Assembly: GCA_023957575.1 (NCBI GenBank)
Contig: JAMLGU010000004.1
Span: 1 to 64,000 of the forward strand
DNA: 64,000 nucleotides
Direction of reading: 5' to 3'
Source: Chitinophagaceae bacterium
GTDB lineage: Bacteria; Bacteroidota; Bacteroidia; Chitinophagales; Chitinophagaceae
Shown: in pieces, positions 9,532 through 18,321 of the stretch
How positions within the stretch are numbered: position 1 is the first letter of the stretch
Layout: the number at the start of each line of letters is the position of its first letter
The notes under the pieces: model-generated
The model's database searches: none
The model's input: only the letters and a program-made list of their open reading frames with translations
What the model was told of the DNA's origin: nothing
Translations under genes and position numbers: made by a program

Positions 9532-10617
9532 ATGCTCGAAACTCCTTTTACCCAAAAACATGTTGCTTTGGGAGCTAAGATGGCCGAATTTGCCGGATAT
9601 AATATGCCCATCAGCTATAGCGGTATTAATGATGAACATCTGACCGTAAGAAAAAATGCCGGTATCTTTGATGTTAGCCACATGGGCGAGTTTATCATAA
9701 AAGGACCTCATGCATTAGACCTGATACAGCGCGTGTCTTCCAACGATGCCTCAAAATTGAAAGCAGGGCAGGTTCAATATACCTGTTTCACCAATGACAA
9801 TGGAGGGATTATTGACGACTTTTTGCTTTATTGTTTGGAAGAAGGTAATGAATATATGCTGGTGGTAAATGCCGCCAATATCGAAAAAGATTGGAAATGG
9901 ATTTCGGAACATAATACGAATCAGGCAGATATGCAAAATATTTCTGTCAAAACTGCATTACTTGCCGTTCAGGGACCAAAGGCAACCGAAATATTACAAC
10001 CGCTGACCGAAACAGACATTATGAATTTAAAATATTACACATTCGTAAAATGTACGTTTGCCGGTGTGGATAATGTTTTAATAAGCGCTACAGGATATAC
10101 CGGTGCCGGCGGTGTGGAAATCTATTTTGAAAACAAGAATGATGATGCCGAAAAAATATGGAATGAAATATTTAAAACAGGTGAGTCCAAAGGCTTAAAA
10201 CCCGCAGGGTTAGCAGCAAGAGATACGCTACGGTTAGAAATGGGTTTTTGCCTCTATGGAAACGATTTGGACGATACTACCACGCCTTTGGAAGCCGGTC
10301 TGGGCTGGATTACCAAATTCACAAAGGATTTCACGGCCAAAGAAATTTTACAAAAACAAAAAGCTGAAGGCGTTAGCAGAAAACTGATTGGTTTTGAGCT
10401 TGCCGATAGAGGAATTCCCCGGCATGGTTACGAAATTTGCGATGTAGAAGGCAATATTGTCGGAGTGGTTACCTCCGGCACACAAGCGCCATCATTAAAC
10501 AAAGCCATCGGGCTGGGATATGTGCCACCGGCTTTTGCGGCAATTGACACACCACTGTTCATTAAGGTCAGGGATAAAATGTTGAATGCCAAAGTGGTCA
10601 AACTACCCTTTGCATAA
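9532..10617 (+). CDS. gcvT: glycine cleavage system T protein (aminomethyltransferase)
   Basis: Transfers the methylene group from the aminomethyl-lipoyl H protein to tetrahydrofolate, releasing ammonia, in the cytoplasmic glycine cleavage complex. At 361 residues it has normal length and full family coverage: [20 protein letters not shown] at the N-terminus, the folate-site segment [39 protein letters not shown], and [20 protein letters not shown]. The ATG at 9532 is chosen because the protein then starts MLETPFTQ as in relatives and a good promoter lies just upstream. gcvH and gcvP are not nearby, as is common in Bacteroidota. Confidence 0.95.
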   Translation: MLETPFTQKHVALGAKMAEFAGYNMPISYSGINDEHLTVRKNAGIFDVSHMGEFIIKGPHALDLIQRVSSNDASKLKAGQVQYTCFTNDNGGIIDDFLLYCLEEGNEYMLVVNAANIEKDWKWISEHNTNQADMQNISVKTALLAVQGPKATEILQPLTETDIMNLKYYTFVKCTFAGVDNVLISATGYTGAGGVEIYFENKNDDAEKIWNEIFKTGESKGLKPAGLAARDTLRLEMGFCLYGNDLDDTTTPLEAGLGWITKFTKDFTAKEILQKQKAEGVSRKLIGFELADRGIPRHGYEICDVEGNIVGVVTSGTQAPSLNKAIGLGYVPPAFAAIDTPLFIKVRDKMLNAKVVKLPFA

Positions 10618-10646
10618 TGAATACCAAGAACAATCAAAATATTTAA

Positions 10647-11378
10647 ATGGATACTAAACCGAGACTGTTTACAAGCCTCTCTCCGGCTTTAATAAATTTG
10701 TATGACCTTAGAAATGCTGTTGTAGTAATTATTGATGTTTTCAGAGCCACATCAACCATTGCCGCTGCGCTGCACAATGGCGCCAAAGCAATAATTCCGG
10801 TTGACTCGGTTCATTTGGCCATTGAAATGAGCAAAAAACTTCATTGCATTGCCGCCGGTGAAAGAGACGGAGTGATGGCCGAGGGACTACAGCACGGCAA
10901 CTCGCCGATGGAATACACTTCCGAACTGATAAAAAATAAAACGCTGGTACTCACCACCACCAATGGTACCAGACTGTTGCATCTGGCGCTTGATAATGGC
11001 GCTGACAATATTATAACAGGTACTTTTTGCAATATTTCATCTGTCTGCGATTATGTTGTAAAAGCGCAAAAAAATATAATCCTGGCTTGCGCCGGATGGA
11101 AAGATAAGTTTAATTTGGAAGATACTTTATTTGCCGGCGCTGTCATTAACCGGGTAAAAGAACATTTTACCATTCATTGCGACAGTTCGTTGGCCGCCGA
11201 ATATTTATACAATCAGAATAAAAGCGATTTGTTATCCTTCGCAAAAAATTTTACCCATTATCATCGCTTAGTCTCAAGGTTTGGCTACATTGAAGATATC
11301 GAATATTGCCTTACCGAAGATAACGCAAACATATTGCCATTATATCAGGACGGCAAGTTGGTTGCTTTTACAAGCTAA
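10647..11378 (+). CDS. comB: 2-phosphosulfolactate phosphatase family protein (ComB)
   Basis: A 243-residue ComB-family protein. In methanogens ComB is a Mg-dependent phosphatase making sulfolactate from phosphosulfolactate for coenzyme M. Family segments visible are VVIIDVFRATSTIAAALHNGA, AAGERDG near residue 70, TTTNGTRLL and ILACAGWKDKFNLEDTLFAGAV. It lies 29 bp downstream of gcvT on the same strand and may be read with it; the next gene is convergent 11 bp away. Bacteroidota do not make coenzyme M. A role in sulfonate or sulfonolipid metabolism is only inferred, and the true substrate may differ. Confidence 0.85.
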   Translation: MDTKPRLFTSLSPALINLYDLRNAVVVIIDVFRATSTIAAALHNGAKAIIPVDSVHLAIEMSKKLHCIAAGERDGVMAEGLQHGNSPMEYTSELIKNKTLVLTTTNGTRLLHLALDNGADNIITGTFCNISSVCDYVVKAQKNIILACAGWKDKFNLEDTLFAGAVINRVKEHFTIHCDSSLAAEYLYNQNKSDLLSFAKNFTHYHRLVSRFGYIEDIEYCLTEDNANILPLYQDGKLVAFTS

Positions 11379-11389
11379 CAATAATAAAT

Positions 11390-12034
11390 TTATTGCGCCG
11401 TAGTTTCTTCTTCCACTAAAAAGACATATACTTCTTTGGGGCCGTGTACGCCCACAACCAATGTTTTTTCAATATCGGCAGTACGGCTGGGCCCGGTGGC
11501 AAAAGTGATGAGAGAAGGTATATTTGTTTTATATTTCTCCTTCATGCCTTCTATGGCATTCTTTATATCATATACTAATTGGTTAGTAAAAGCAATACAA
11601 ATATGAACCGGAGCATATACACTGGTATTGCGGCCACTGGCTTGTGCAGCGCTCATTACAATACTGCCGGTACGGGCTACCAGAAACTCACACCCTGTTA
11701 CCGACACATCACAGGAGGCCAACTCCTGCTCATCACCCGACACATTTACCGCCTCGCCCAATAATTTACAAATGTCCGGTTCCACACAGTAAATCTTATC
11801 CCACTTTTCCTGTGCAATAAGATTATTGAACTGTTTTCTTAATTCTGCCTTGTTCAGGCAAAATGCAAACTTGCCTTGCAAAGCAGTAAACCTTTCGGCA
11901 AACTCTACTTCTATTTCCTGATTTAGCGGTTGAAATACCGAAGAATTACCTTCGCTCTTTGGAAAAGGAAGGTCGGTAGGCTGCGTTAACGCTTCTCTAA
12001 TTCTTCTAAAAATATTGTCTCTTGCAGTGGCCAT
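11390..12034 (-). CDS. LUD-domain protein (LutC/YkgG family)
   Basis: A 214-residue protein of the LUD (lactate utilization, DUF162) family. The start MATARDNIFRRIREAL and the C-terminal segment TFATGPSRTADIEKTLVVGVHGPKEVYVFLVEE, shared with LutC, identify it. The LutA and LutB partners of the lactate oxidase complex are absent here. Instead the gene directly follows ftsH with a 9-bp gap on the same strand. Its job therefore may not be lactate oxidation; no function is assigned beyond the fold. Confidence 0.85.
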   Translation of the reverse strand: MATARDNIFRRIREALTQPTDLPFPKSEGNSSVFQPLNQEIEVEFAERFTALQGKFAFCLNKAELRKQFNNLIAQEKWDKIYCVEPDICKLLGEAVNVSGDEQELASCDVSVTGCEFLVARTGSIVMSAAQASGRNTSVYAPVHICIAFTNQLVYDIKNAIEGMKEKYKTNIPSLITFATGPSRTADIEKTLVVGVHGPKEVYVFLVEEETTAQ

Positions 12035-12043
12035 ACCACAAAT

Positions 12044-14119
12044 TTACGACAAAGATTTATTGGTTATTCCGCTATCATAAGGAGGCACGCCTGCAGAAAT
12101 TTCTCCTGTAGGTTTAGTAGCATCTTCATCCACAAGTATTTTTTTCTCGCCAAATGGACGTTTACCGATCAGGTGCTCCACATCGGATTGAAACAGCACT
12201 TCTCTTTCCAACAATGCCTCTGCTATTTTTTCCACCTCTTCTTTCTTATCGCTCAATAATTGTTTGGTACTTTTAAAGCACTCGTCTATCAGTTTTCTCA
12301 CTTCTTCATCTATCAGCTTGGACGTTTCCTCACTATATGGTTTTGTAAAAGTTGTTTCCTGATGCGGATCGTAGAAACTTACATTTCCCACCTTTTCGTT
12401 CATGCCATAGATTGTTACCATTGAGTAAGCCATGCGTGTTACCTGCTGCAGGTCGTTTTGAGCGCCTGTAGATATTTTTCCAAAGAAAATGTCTTCGCTG
12501 GCCCTGCCTCCCAATGTCATACAAATCTGGTCGGTAAGTTGGTCGGTATTATAAAGATATTGCTCCTTAGGTGTGTACTGCGCATAACCCAAGGCTGCAG
12601 TACCACGTGGTACAATAGTAACCTTCAGCAGGGGATAAGCGTGTTCCAGAAACCATCCGCATACGGCGTGGCCGGCTTCGTGGTAGGCAATAATTCTTTT
12701 TTCATCAGGCGAAATGATTTTACTTTTCTTTTCCAGTCCGCCTATTACCCTGTCCACTGCATCCTGAAAGTCCTGCATATCAACCGCTTTCTTGTTTTTA
12801 CGGGCTGCTATCAAGGCAGCTTCATTGCACACATTGGCAATATCTGCACCGGCAAAACCGGGTGTTTGCTCTGCTAATTTATGAACGTCAAGGGTCTCAG
12901 ATATTTTTATGTCTTTTAAGTGTACCTTAAAAATAGCTTCTCTTCCAACCAGATCGGGTTGGTCAATCGAAATTTGTCTGTCAAACCTGCCGGGGCGCAG
13001 TAATGCTGCATCCAGCACATCGGGCCTGTTGGTAGCTGCCAGTATAATGATGCCCGAATCGGTGCCAAAACCATCCATCTCCACCAACAACTGGTTAAGC
13101 GTACTTTCTCTTTCATCATTGCTCATCATAGCGTTTTTCCCGCGAGAGCGGCCAATGGCATCTATTTCATCAATAAAAATAATACAAGGCGCCTTTTCTC
13201 GTGCCTGTTTAAACAGGTCTCTCACCCGGCTGGCGCCCACACCCACAAACATTTCCACAAAATCAGATCCGCTCAGGCTGAAGAAAGGTACCTGCGCTTC
13301 TCCGGCTACCGCCTTGGCAAGCAGGGTTTTACCGGTTCCGGGTGGCCCCACCAGCAAAGCGCCTTTTGGAATTTTGCCACCCAGACTGGTATATTTTTTT
13401 GGATTTTTCAGGAAATCCACAATTTCCATTACTTCTACTTTTGCTTCATCCAGGCCGGCTACATCTGCAAAGGTTATATTCACTCTGGTTCCTTTGTCGA
13501 AAAGGGTAGCTTTTGACTTGCCAATGTTAAAAATTCCTCCGGCTCCACCGCCGCCACCGGCACCGCCACCCATTTTTCGGAGCATCAGTATCCAAATGAC
13601 TATCAGGATGGCAAAAGGTAAAATCATACCAATAGCCTTGCCCCAGAAATCACTTTCGCGCTCCACATCGCCTTTGGCCTTTGTTACTGTAGGATTTGCC
13701 TTATAAAAATCGCTTAACTGGTCTTCAAATTTATCGCCACTGGTGATATTGAAATACAAATCAGGTTCTCCCGTTGTAAGCGCAGTTTTAGAAGATGCTT
13801 TCTTTTGCAGTTCGGGATACGCCGAAAGGCTGTCTTTTTTTACCCAAACACGCACAATATCACGATTATCAATTATTACATACCTATCCACATGATTTTT
13901 TTGCAGCATGGTAAAGAAATCCTGCTGTGTAATACTTGATACCGAACTACCCATTGGATTCAGAAACTGAAATGCCAGCATGACTGCCAGTATGATGATA
14001 AAAGCCCAATAAGAACCAAATTTTGGGCCTTTTTGGGGATTATTTCCCTTCATACCGTTTCTGTTGGGTAAAAATGGATTGTTTTTATCGGGTTTGTGAT
14101 TATTATCCTGTTGTGACAT
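12044..14119 (-). CDS. ftsH: ATP-dependent zinc metalloprotease FtsH
   Basis: Membrane-anchored AAA protease that degrades misfolded membrane proteins and short-lived regulators. It has 691 residues. There is an N-terminal transmembrane helix (YWAFIIILAVMLAFQFLNP, about 33-51), a periplasmic domain, a second helix (AIGMILPFAILIVIWILML, about 161-179) and a Gly-rich linker. The AAA domain has Walker A GPPGTGKT (about 255), Walker B IIFIDEID and SRH motif ATNRPDVLDAALLRPGRFD. The zinc site HEAGH is near residue 478. The C-terminal end is disordered. rsfS lies 62 bp upstream on the same strand and a LUD-domain gene 9 bp downstream, suggesting one transcription unit. Confidence 0.97.
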   Translation of the reverse strand: MSQQDNNHKPDKNNPFLPNRNGMKGNNPQKGPKFGSYWAFIIILAVMLAFQFLNPMGSSVSSITQQDFFTMLQKNHVDRYVIIDNRDIVRVWVKKDSLSAYPELQKKASSKTALTTGEPDLYFNITSGDKFEDQLSDFYKANPTVTKAKGDVERESDFWGKAIGMILPFAILIVIWILMLRKMGGGAGGGGGAGGIFNIGKSKATLFDKGTRVNITFADVAGLDEAKVEVMEIVDFLKNPKKYTSLGGKIPKGALLVGPPGTGKTLLAKAVAGEAQVPFFSLSGSDFVEMFVGVGASRVRDLFKQAREKAPCIIFIDEIDAIGRSRGKNAMMSNDERESTLNQLLVEMDGFGTDSGIIILAATNRPDVLDAALLRPGRFDRQISIDQPDLVGREAIFKVHLKDIKISETLDVHKLAEQTPGFAGADIANVCNEAALIAARKNKKAVDMQDFQDAVDRVIGGLEKKSKIISPDEKRIIAYHEAGHAVCGWFLEHAYPLLKVTIVPRGTAALGYAQYTPKEQYLYNTDQLTDQICMTLGGRASEDIFFGKISTGAQNDLQQVTRMAYSMVTIYGMNEKVGNVSFYDPHQETTFTKPYSEETSKLIDEEVRKLIDECFKSTKQLLSDKKEEVEKIAEALLEREVLFQSDVEHLIGKRPFGEKKILVDEDATKPTGEISAGVPPYDSGITNKSLS

Positions 14120-14181
14120 TTGTATTATAATTGAATATATAAGGTATATAAATGATAAATGTTTAATTATTAAGCAGATAT

Positions 14182-14586
14182 TCAGCTTTTATGATTGACT
14201 ATTGAGGCATCACTCCACATTTCTTCAAGTTTGTAAAACCTGCGACTTTCCGGATACATTACATGCACTACAATATTTACATAATCTATCAGCACCCATT
14301 GAAGGTTTTTATAACCCTCTGTATGATAAGGCTTTTCGCCTAAAAGCGCTCTCACTTTATCTTCCACATTCTCCGCAATAGTTCTTATTTGCGGCTGATT
14401 AGATGCTTCGCAAATAATAAAAAAGTCGGAAACCGCTTCAGATATCTTCCTCAAATCAATCGATACAATATTTTCTCCCTTTTTTTCCTGAATGGCCTCG
14501 AGGATAGTCTTAAAAATCTTAGAATTTCTGGTAAGCCTGATTGTACCCGTAAGGTTGCGTTTTTTTAGCGATGCTAATGGTTCCAA
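14182..14586 (-). CDS. rsfS: ribosome silencing factor RsfS (Iojap family)
   Basis: Binds ribosomal protein uL14 and blocks subunit joining under starvation. The domain is clear: SKIFKTILEAIQEKKGENIVSIDLRKI, SDFFIICEASNQPQIRTIAENVEDKVR, EGYKNLQWVLIDYVNIVVHVMYPESRRFYKLEEMWSDA. No ATG is available in this frame. The frame can extend to a TTG at 14730, but that would overlap the divergent birA start and its promoter and add about 48 non-family residues. I therefore prefer the TTG at 14586, giving 134 residues that begin just before the conserved N-terminus. The start remains uncertain. Confidence 0.9.
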   Translation of the reverse strand: MEPLASLKKRNLTGTIRLTRNSKIFKTILEAIQEKKGENIVSIDLRKISEAVSDFFIICEASNQPQIRTIAENVEDKVRALLGEKPYHTEGYKNLQWVLIDYVNIVVHVMYPESRRFYKLEEMWSDASIVNHKS

Positions 14587-14687
14587 TAGAAGAATAATTT
14601 TTAAAAATGAAAAAACATCAGTGGTTTGAATTTTCAGCCTATTATTTAATAAACCAACATTAAACCTTAAACATTCAAACTTACCGA

Positions 14688-14695
14688 TAACTTTG
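14688..14695 (+). promoter_or_regulatory. birA promoter -7 box
   Basis: TAACTTTG is a perfect match to TAnnTTTG, 17 bp before the birA TTG start. It falls inside the longest possible rsfS frame, which argues that rsfS starts further inside. No clear -33 element. Confidence 0.45.
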
Positions 14696-14712
14696 CTCAA
14701 AAATAACAAATA

Positions 14713-15477
14713 TTGCCTTATCAAATACAAATTGATTCATTTATTGAGCTACCTGCAATAGATAGTACCAATAACTATGCCCTTAGCCTGGTAAAGACCC
14801 AAAAACTGACGGAGCGGCAGACGACTTCCTTGCACGGGACAGTGGTCTTTGCGCATGAGCAACTGCAAGGAAAGGGGCAGAGAGGCAAAAAGTGGCTGTC
14901 GGCACCGGGCGAAAACCTGCTAATGAGCCTGATTTTGGATACAAAAGCCATCAAACTGCATCAACAATTTCTATTAAGTGCATTTATTGCCACAAAAACA
15001 AGGCATTTTGTTGAAAAACTGATTGAAAAAGAGACATTTATTAAATGGCCCAATGATATTTACATACAAGACAAAAAGGCAGGCGGCATTTTGATAGAAA
15101 ATATTCTCGCAGGTTCTGACTGGAAGTGGGCAGTAGCCGGTATTGGCATTAATATAAATCAAAAAGAATTTGATGCTTCAATACCCAATGCAATTTCAAT
15201 AAATCAAATCACAGGTCTCCCATATAACTGTAAAGACTTAGCAGCCAAACTGAGCAAATTAATTATTGAAAATTTTGATTCTGTTACAATTAAAGGAGAA
15301 GAATTAATAAATGAGTATAATCAATTCCTATTCAGAAGAGGCCAACAAGTGAGATTTAAAAAAGAAAACAGGTTGTTTGAGGCACAAGTTATTGGTGTAA
15401 ATACTAATGGCAAGCTGATAGTGAACCATTCTACCCAGGAATTGTTCTCCTTTGGTGAGATAGAATGGATTATTTAA
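14713..15477 (+). CDS. birA: biotin--[acetyl-CoA-carboxylase] ligase (BirA, group I)
   Basis: Attaches biotin to the carrier domain of acetyl-CoA carboxylase through biotinyl-AMP. At 254 residues it is the monofunctional form without the DNA-binding helix-turn-helix. Motifs: AIDSTNNYA near residue 17, the biotinyl-AMP loop GKGQRGKKW near residue 55, KWPNDIYIQDKKAGGILIE near 112-130, and VAGIGININ. The C-terminal SH3-like domain is present (RRGQQVRFKKENRLFEAQVIGVNTNGKLIV). The start is TTG at 14713; no ATG occurs before the conserved region. It is followed 15 bp later by a HAD phosphatase gene. Confidence 0.93.
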   Translation: MPYQIQIDSFIELPAIDSTNNYALSLVKTQKLTERQTTSLHGTVVFAHEQLQGKGQRGKKWLSAPGENLLMSLILDTKAIKLHQQFLLSAFIATKTRHFVEKLIEKETFIKWPNDIYIQDKKAGGILIENILAGSDWKWAVAGIGININQKEFDASIPNAISINQITGLPYNCKDLAAKLSKLIIENFDSVTIKGEELINEYNQFLFRRGQQVRFKKENRLFEAQVIGVNTNGKLIVNHSTQELFSFGEIEWII

Positions 15478-15492
15478 ACCAAATGATTACTT

Positions 15493-16284
15493 ATGATAAA
15501 ACTAATTGTTACAGATTTAGATGGCACATTATTAGCTGATGACAAATCGCTGCCAACTGATTTTTGGGATGTAGAACAGCAACTGAACGAAAGAAACATT
15601 ACGCTGGTAATAGCGAGCGGCAGGCCTTATCACAACATGGTTTCTGTTTTCGAAAAAATACGGCATCGAGTCTTTTTTATATCCGATAATGGCAGTTACA
15701 TGCTATTTGACGGTAAAGAATTATTGGAAGATACGCTTGACAATAATGTGGTAAATGAGTTTGTAAGATTATCAAGAAACATACCCGACTCCTACCCCGT
15801 TTTATGCGGAAAAGACATGGCTTTTATGGAGGATAATGATGAAAATTTGCTCCGGCAAACGTTGAAATATTATCAGCAATATAAAATTGTGGACGATCTT
15901 ACAACTGTTGAAGCGCCGATTTTGAAAGTATCTCTTTGTGATTTAAACAATTCTGAATCAAACACTTATCCGCATTATAAACATTTTGCAGATGACTATA
16001 ATGTAGTTTTATCGAGTAAAGTGTGGGTGGATATTACCAGCAAAACAGCCAGTAAAGGCAGGGCCGTAAAAATGCTACAGAAAAAACTGAACCTCGGTTA
16101 TGATGAAACACTTGTTTTTGGCGATTATATGAACGATTTGGATATGATGCACACGGCGCAATACAGCTATGCCATGAAGAATGCTTATTACAAAGTAGCC
16201 GAAGCAGCAAACTTTATGACTGAGGTTGATAATAATTCAGGGGGTGTAACAAAAACGATTAAAGAATTAGTTTTAAAAAACTAA
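15493..16284 (+). CDS. Cof-type HAD-IIB family phosphatase
   Basis: Cytoplasmic haloacid-dehalogenase phosphatase acting on sugar phosphates or similar metabolites. It has 263 residues. Motif I is DLDGTL at residues 8-13 with the catalytic aspartates; motif II lies in VIASGRPYHNM; the motif III Lys lies in the TASKGRAVKML segment; motif IV is VFGDYMNDLDM near residue 208. The cap between motifs II and III is type IIB. It is probably co-transcribed with birA, 15 bp upstream. Its stop overlaps the stop of the convergent next gene by 4 bp. The substrate cannot be predicted. Confidence 0.9.
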   Translation: MIKLIVTDLDGTLLADDKSLPTDFWDVEQQLNERNITLVIASGRPYHNMVSVFEKIRHRVFFISDNGSYMLFDGKELLEDTLDNNVVNEFVRLSRNIPDSYPVLCGKDMAFMEDNDENLLRQTLKYYQQYKIVDDLTTVEAPILKVSLCDLNNSESNTYPHYKHFADDYNVVLSSKVWVDITSKTASKGRAVKMLQKKLNLGYDETLVFGDYMNDLDMMHTAQYSYAMKNAYYKVAEAANFMTEVDNNSGGVTKTIKELVLKN

Positions 16285-16676
16285 CGCTTCCCTTTTAAGG
16301 AAGGTTCAATTTCGTCTATCCAGATTTTGTATTGTTCGGGAGAAAGCGCTTTTTTAAGATTTTCATCTCTGGTGGCAATGATTTTTTCGTTTTGTTTCCT
16401 TACGCTCTGAAAGTCTTGTCCGGCAAAGCCCTGGGCCATTCCCGGAGCGGCTGGTTTTTGAATATTATTTTTGATTTTTTCCTGTTGCGTATAAAACTCC
16501 GTAAAAATATTATCTATTTCGTTTAGCTTATTGATATCTGCCTTTAGTATTGATTCGAATTTTTGATGGACAAGAGCTACTTTTTTTTCAATAATTTTAT
16601 CTTGCTGTGCTGTTGATGATAGAGGCGCTGCTAAGCAAATGATAACTGTAAATAATATTAAAATCTTGGTTCTCAT
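16281..16676 (-). CDS. secreted Spy/CnrR-like helical protein
   Basis: A 131-residue exported protein with signal peptide (MRTKILILFTVIICLAAPLSSTAQQ) and a helical, charged mature part ending in ALSPEQYKIWIDEIEPSLKGKR. The LSPEQY-type segment is common in periplasmic chaperone-like proteins of the Spy/CpxP/CnrR type and Bacteroidota DUF families. I chose the ATG at 16676, which gives a clean signal peptide; two other ATGs lie up to 11 codons upstream. It may be the last gene of the sigma-factor unit 16840-18282. A metal- or envelope-stress role is inferred from shape and context only. Confidence 0.6.
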   Translation of the reverse strand: MRTKILILFTVIICLAAPLSSTAQQDKIIEKKVALVHQKFESILKADINKLNEIDNIFTEFYTQQEKIKNNIQKPAAPGMAQGFAGQDFQSVRKQNEKIIATRDENLKKALSPEQYKIWIDEIEPSLKGKR

Positions 16677-16839
16677 GTGCATAAAACTTTTATAATCAAT
16701 ATAATACATTCAGAGAAGCTTTTGTTTTTACTGCAAAACTATTAAAAGTCTGAAGTAAAAAGAAATCAACATTTCCCTAAATCTCTATTGTAAGAGGTTT
16801 AAAAAAAATAAAAGTTGCAACATTGTATAAAAAACCTGA

Positions 16840-17346
16840 TTAACGATTATTTGGGGATTGGTTTCTTTTCCCAAATCTTGAAAACACTTTCTTCATCAGG
16901 CTGTCGTAAGCCGGCAACTGGTTGGAGGTACAAATTGTCCTTGATTTTTGAAAATGCCAGAAAGATTCAATTTCTACCTGCTTTTGAAGCATTGCTATCG
17001 AATCGGCATACTTTTCCACCACACTGTCCTGAACCTCTACTTGTTTTGTCAGGTTAAAAAGTTCGCTTTTAATACGCCTGATATCGTCCATTTTTTCTCT
17101 GGCAGACGTCCAATAGGTCTCTTTCAGATGTGAAAATTCATTCAACTGATTATCATCAAATCCCACTTCTTTTTTCAAAGCCAATACAAAACCATCCTTT
17201 CCTTTTGGATTGGGGCCGCGCTTTTTATTAAAAAAAGAATAGTAGGCTATTAAAAAAATATTGGAAAACAATAATAGCACAATGATTATTATCAAAGCTC
17301 TGTTTTTGGAAATATTATTCATTTTACTATTAAGGAGTTGATTCAT
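16840..17346 (-). CDS. membrane-anchored CnrR/Spy-like periplasmic sensor protein
   Basis: A 168-residue protein with a single N-terminal transmembrane helix (ALIIIIVLLLFSNIFLIAYYSFF, about 17-39) and a helical periplasmic domain (VGFDDNQLNEFSHLKETYWTSAREKMDDIRRIK). Such heavy-metal-resistance/Spy-like domains act as the periplasmic arm of ECF sigma and anti-sigma pairs, as in CnrYXH. It overlaps the 3' end of the preceding small membrane-protein gene by 17 bp, and an alternative ATG at 17322 would remove the overlap. With the ECF sigma gene upstream, I infer a signalling module for metals or envelope stress; the ligand is unknown. Confidence 0.7.
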   Translation of the reverse strand: MNQLLNSKMNNISKNRALIIIIVLLLFSNIFLIAYYSFFNKKRGPNPKGKDGFVLALKKEVGFDDNQLNEFSHLKETYWTSAREKMDDIRRIKSELFNLTKQVEVQDSVVEKYADSIAMLQKQVEIESFWHFQKSRTICTSNQLPAYDSLMKKVFSRFGKRNQSPNNR

Positions 17347-17665
17347 AATTATTTACAGCAGAAATAAAATTATCACTTTGCAGGATATCGGTAACTGAAT
17401 TAAAGGTGGATGTTGTTGTTATCGAATTATTATTCTGTGCGGCATCGTCGCTTTTGATAATTAAATAGTTAATGGATATAACTACTACCAGTGTTACTAA
17501 GGCTACAATCGGACGGGCTACAAAGGCGCTGACACGAGACCAGACGTTGTTTTCTTCCTTTTGAAACCTTGCCATTACCCTTGTGTACATGAATGGACGT
17601 GCATTAGCCCTTTGAATATTATCAAAGCTGCTCAGAATGTTTTCTATGTTTTGCTGTCTTTCCAT
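17330..17665 (-). CDS. small single-helix membrane protein, probable anti-sigma factor
   Basis: A 111-residue protein. The N-terminal cytoplasmic helical part (NIENILSSFDNIQRANARPFMYTRVMARF) is followed by one transmembrane helix (PIVALVTLVVVISINYLII, about 52-70) and a short polar periplasmic tail. The size and topology match small anti-sigma factors that sit right after an ECF sigma gene; the gap to the sigma stop is 47 bp. There is no zinc-binding ZAS motif (no HxxxCxxC), so the anti-sigma role is inferred from position and topology only. Confidence 0.6.
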   Translation of the reverse strand: MERQQNIENILSSFDNIQRANARPFMYTRVMARFQKEENNVWSRVSAFVARPIVALVTLVVVISINYLIIKSDDAAQNNNSITTTSTFNSVTDILQSDNFISAVNNYESTP

Positions 17666-17712
17666 TACTAACTAACTTACTTATAAGACGTTTAAAATAA
17701 TATATCCTTGTG

Positions 17713-18282
17713 TTAACTAATATTAAAATCTTCTTTAAGGATTTTTCTTAAATTTAATTTTGCTCTGTGCAGCAAGGACTCAATCGCCGAAACCGAAACC
17801 TCCATAACTTCACTTACTTCCTGATAGTTTAATCCTTCTATTTTATTCAACAAAAAAGCTACTTTTTGATTTTCAGGCAGTTTATCAATCGCTTTAAACA
17901 AAACTGCCGCATTTTCTTTTTGATCCAACTGCACTCCAGGATGATGAAAATCAGGGACATGTATCACCACCTGACTGTCATCACCGAAAATACTTCTTAC
18001 AAAAGCGAATCTTTTTTTTCTTTTCTTTTTTCTTTCATGGTCCAGCGATTTTGTGATAGCAATGCGATAAATCCATGTGGACAGTTTTGACTCTCCTTTA
18101 AAAGAACCTATTGACTGATATACCTGAACAAAAACTTCCTGTGACAAATCTTCAGCATCTTCTTCATTTTTTACAATACCCAAACAGGTATTGTAAACCA
18201 TGTCCTGATAGGCATCTACAATACTTTTAAAAGCCGATTCTTTGCCTTCTTTTAGTTCCTGTATTAAAAGTTCCTCGCTCAA
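17713..18282 (-). CDS. ECF-type RNA polymerase sigma factor
   Basis: Directs RNA polymerase to a small regulon in response to an envelope signal. It has 189 residues, with region 2 at about 8-75 (AFKSIVDAYQDMVYNTCLGIVKNEEDAEDLSQEVFVQVYQ, then FKGESKLSTWIYRIAITKSLDHERKKKRK) and region 4 at about 130-182 (AIDKLPENQKVAFLLNKIEGLNYQEVSEVMEVSVSAIESLLHRAKLNLRK). The start is TTG at 18282, since an in-frame stop lies four codons upstream and no ATG is available. It begins 39 bp after the stop of the outer-membrane protein gene and is followed by the small membrane protein and Spy-like genes. Confidence 0.92.
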   Translation of the reverse strand: MSEELLIQELKEGKESAFKSIVDAYQDMVYNTCLGIVKNEEDAEDLSQEVFVQVYQSIGSFKGESKLSTWIYRIAITKSLDHERKKKRKKRFAFVRSIFGDDSQVVIHVPDFHHPGVQLDQKENAAVLFKAIDKLPENQKVAFLLNKIEGLNYQEVSEVMEVSVSAIESLLHRAKLNLRKILKEDFNIS

Positions 18283-18321
18283 TACCGTTTTGGTTTAGCA
18301 ATCTTCTACATTCATTACATT

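Noticed and set aside
12909..13706. 265-codon open frame opposite ftsH
   Set aside because: It is the antisense shadow of the conserved FtsH AAA domain; its composition is explained by the codons of ftsH.
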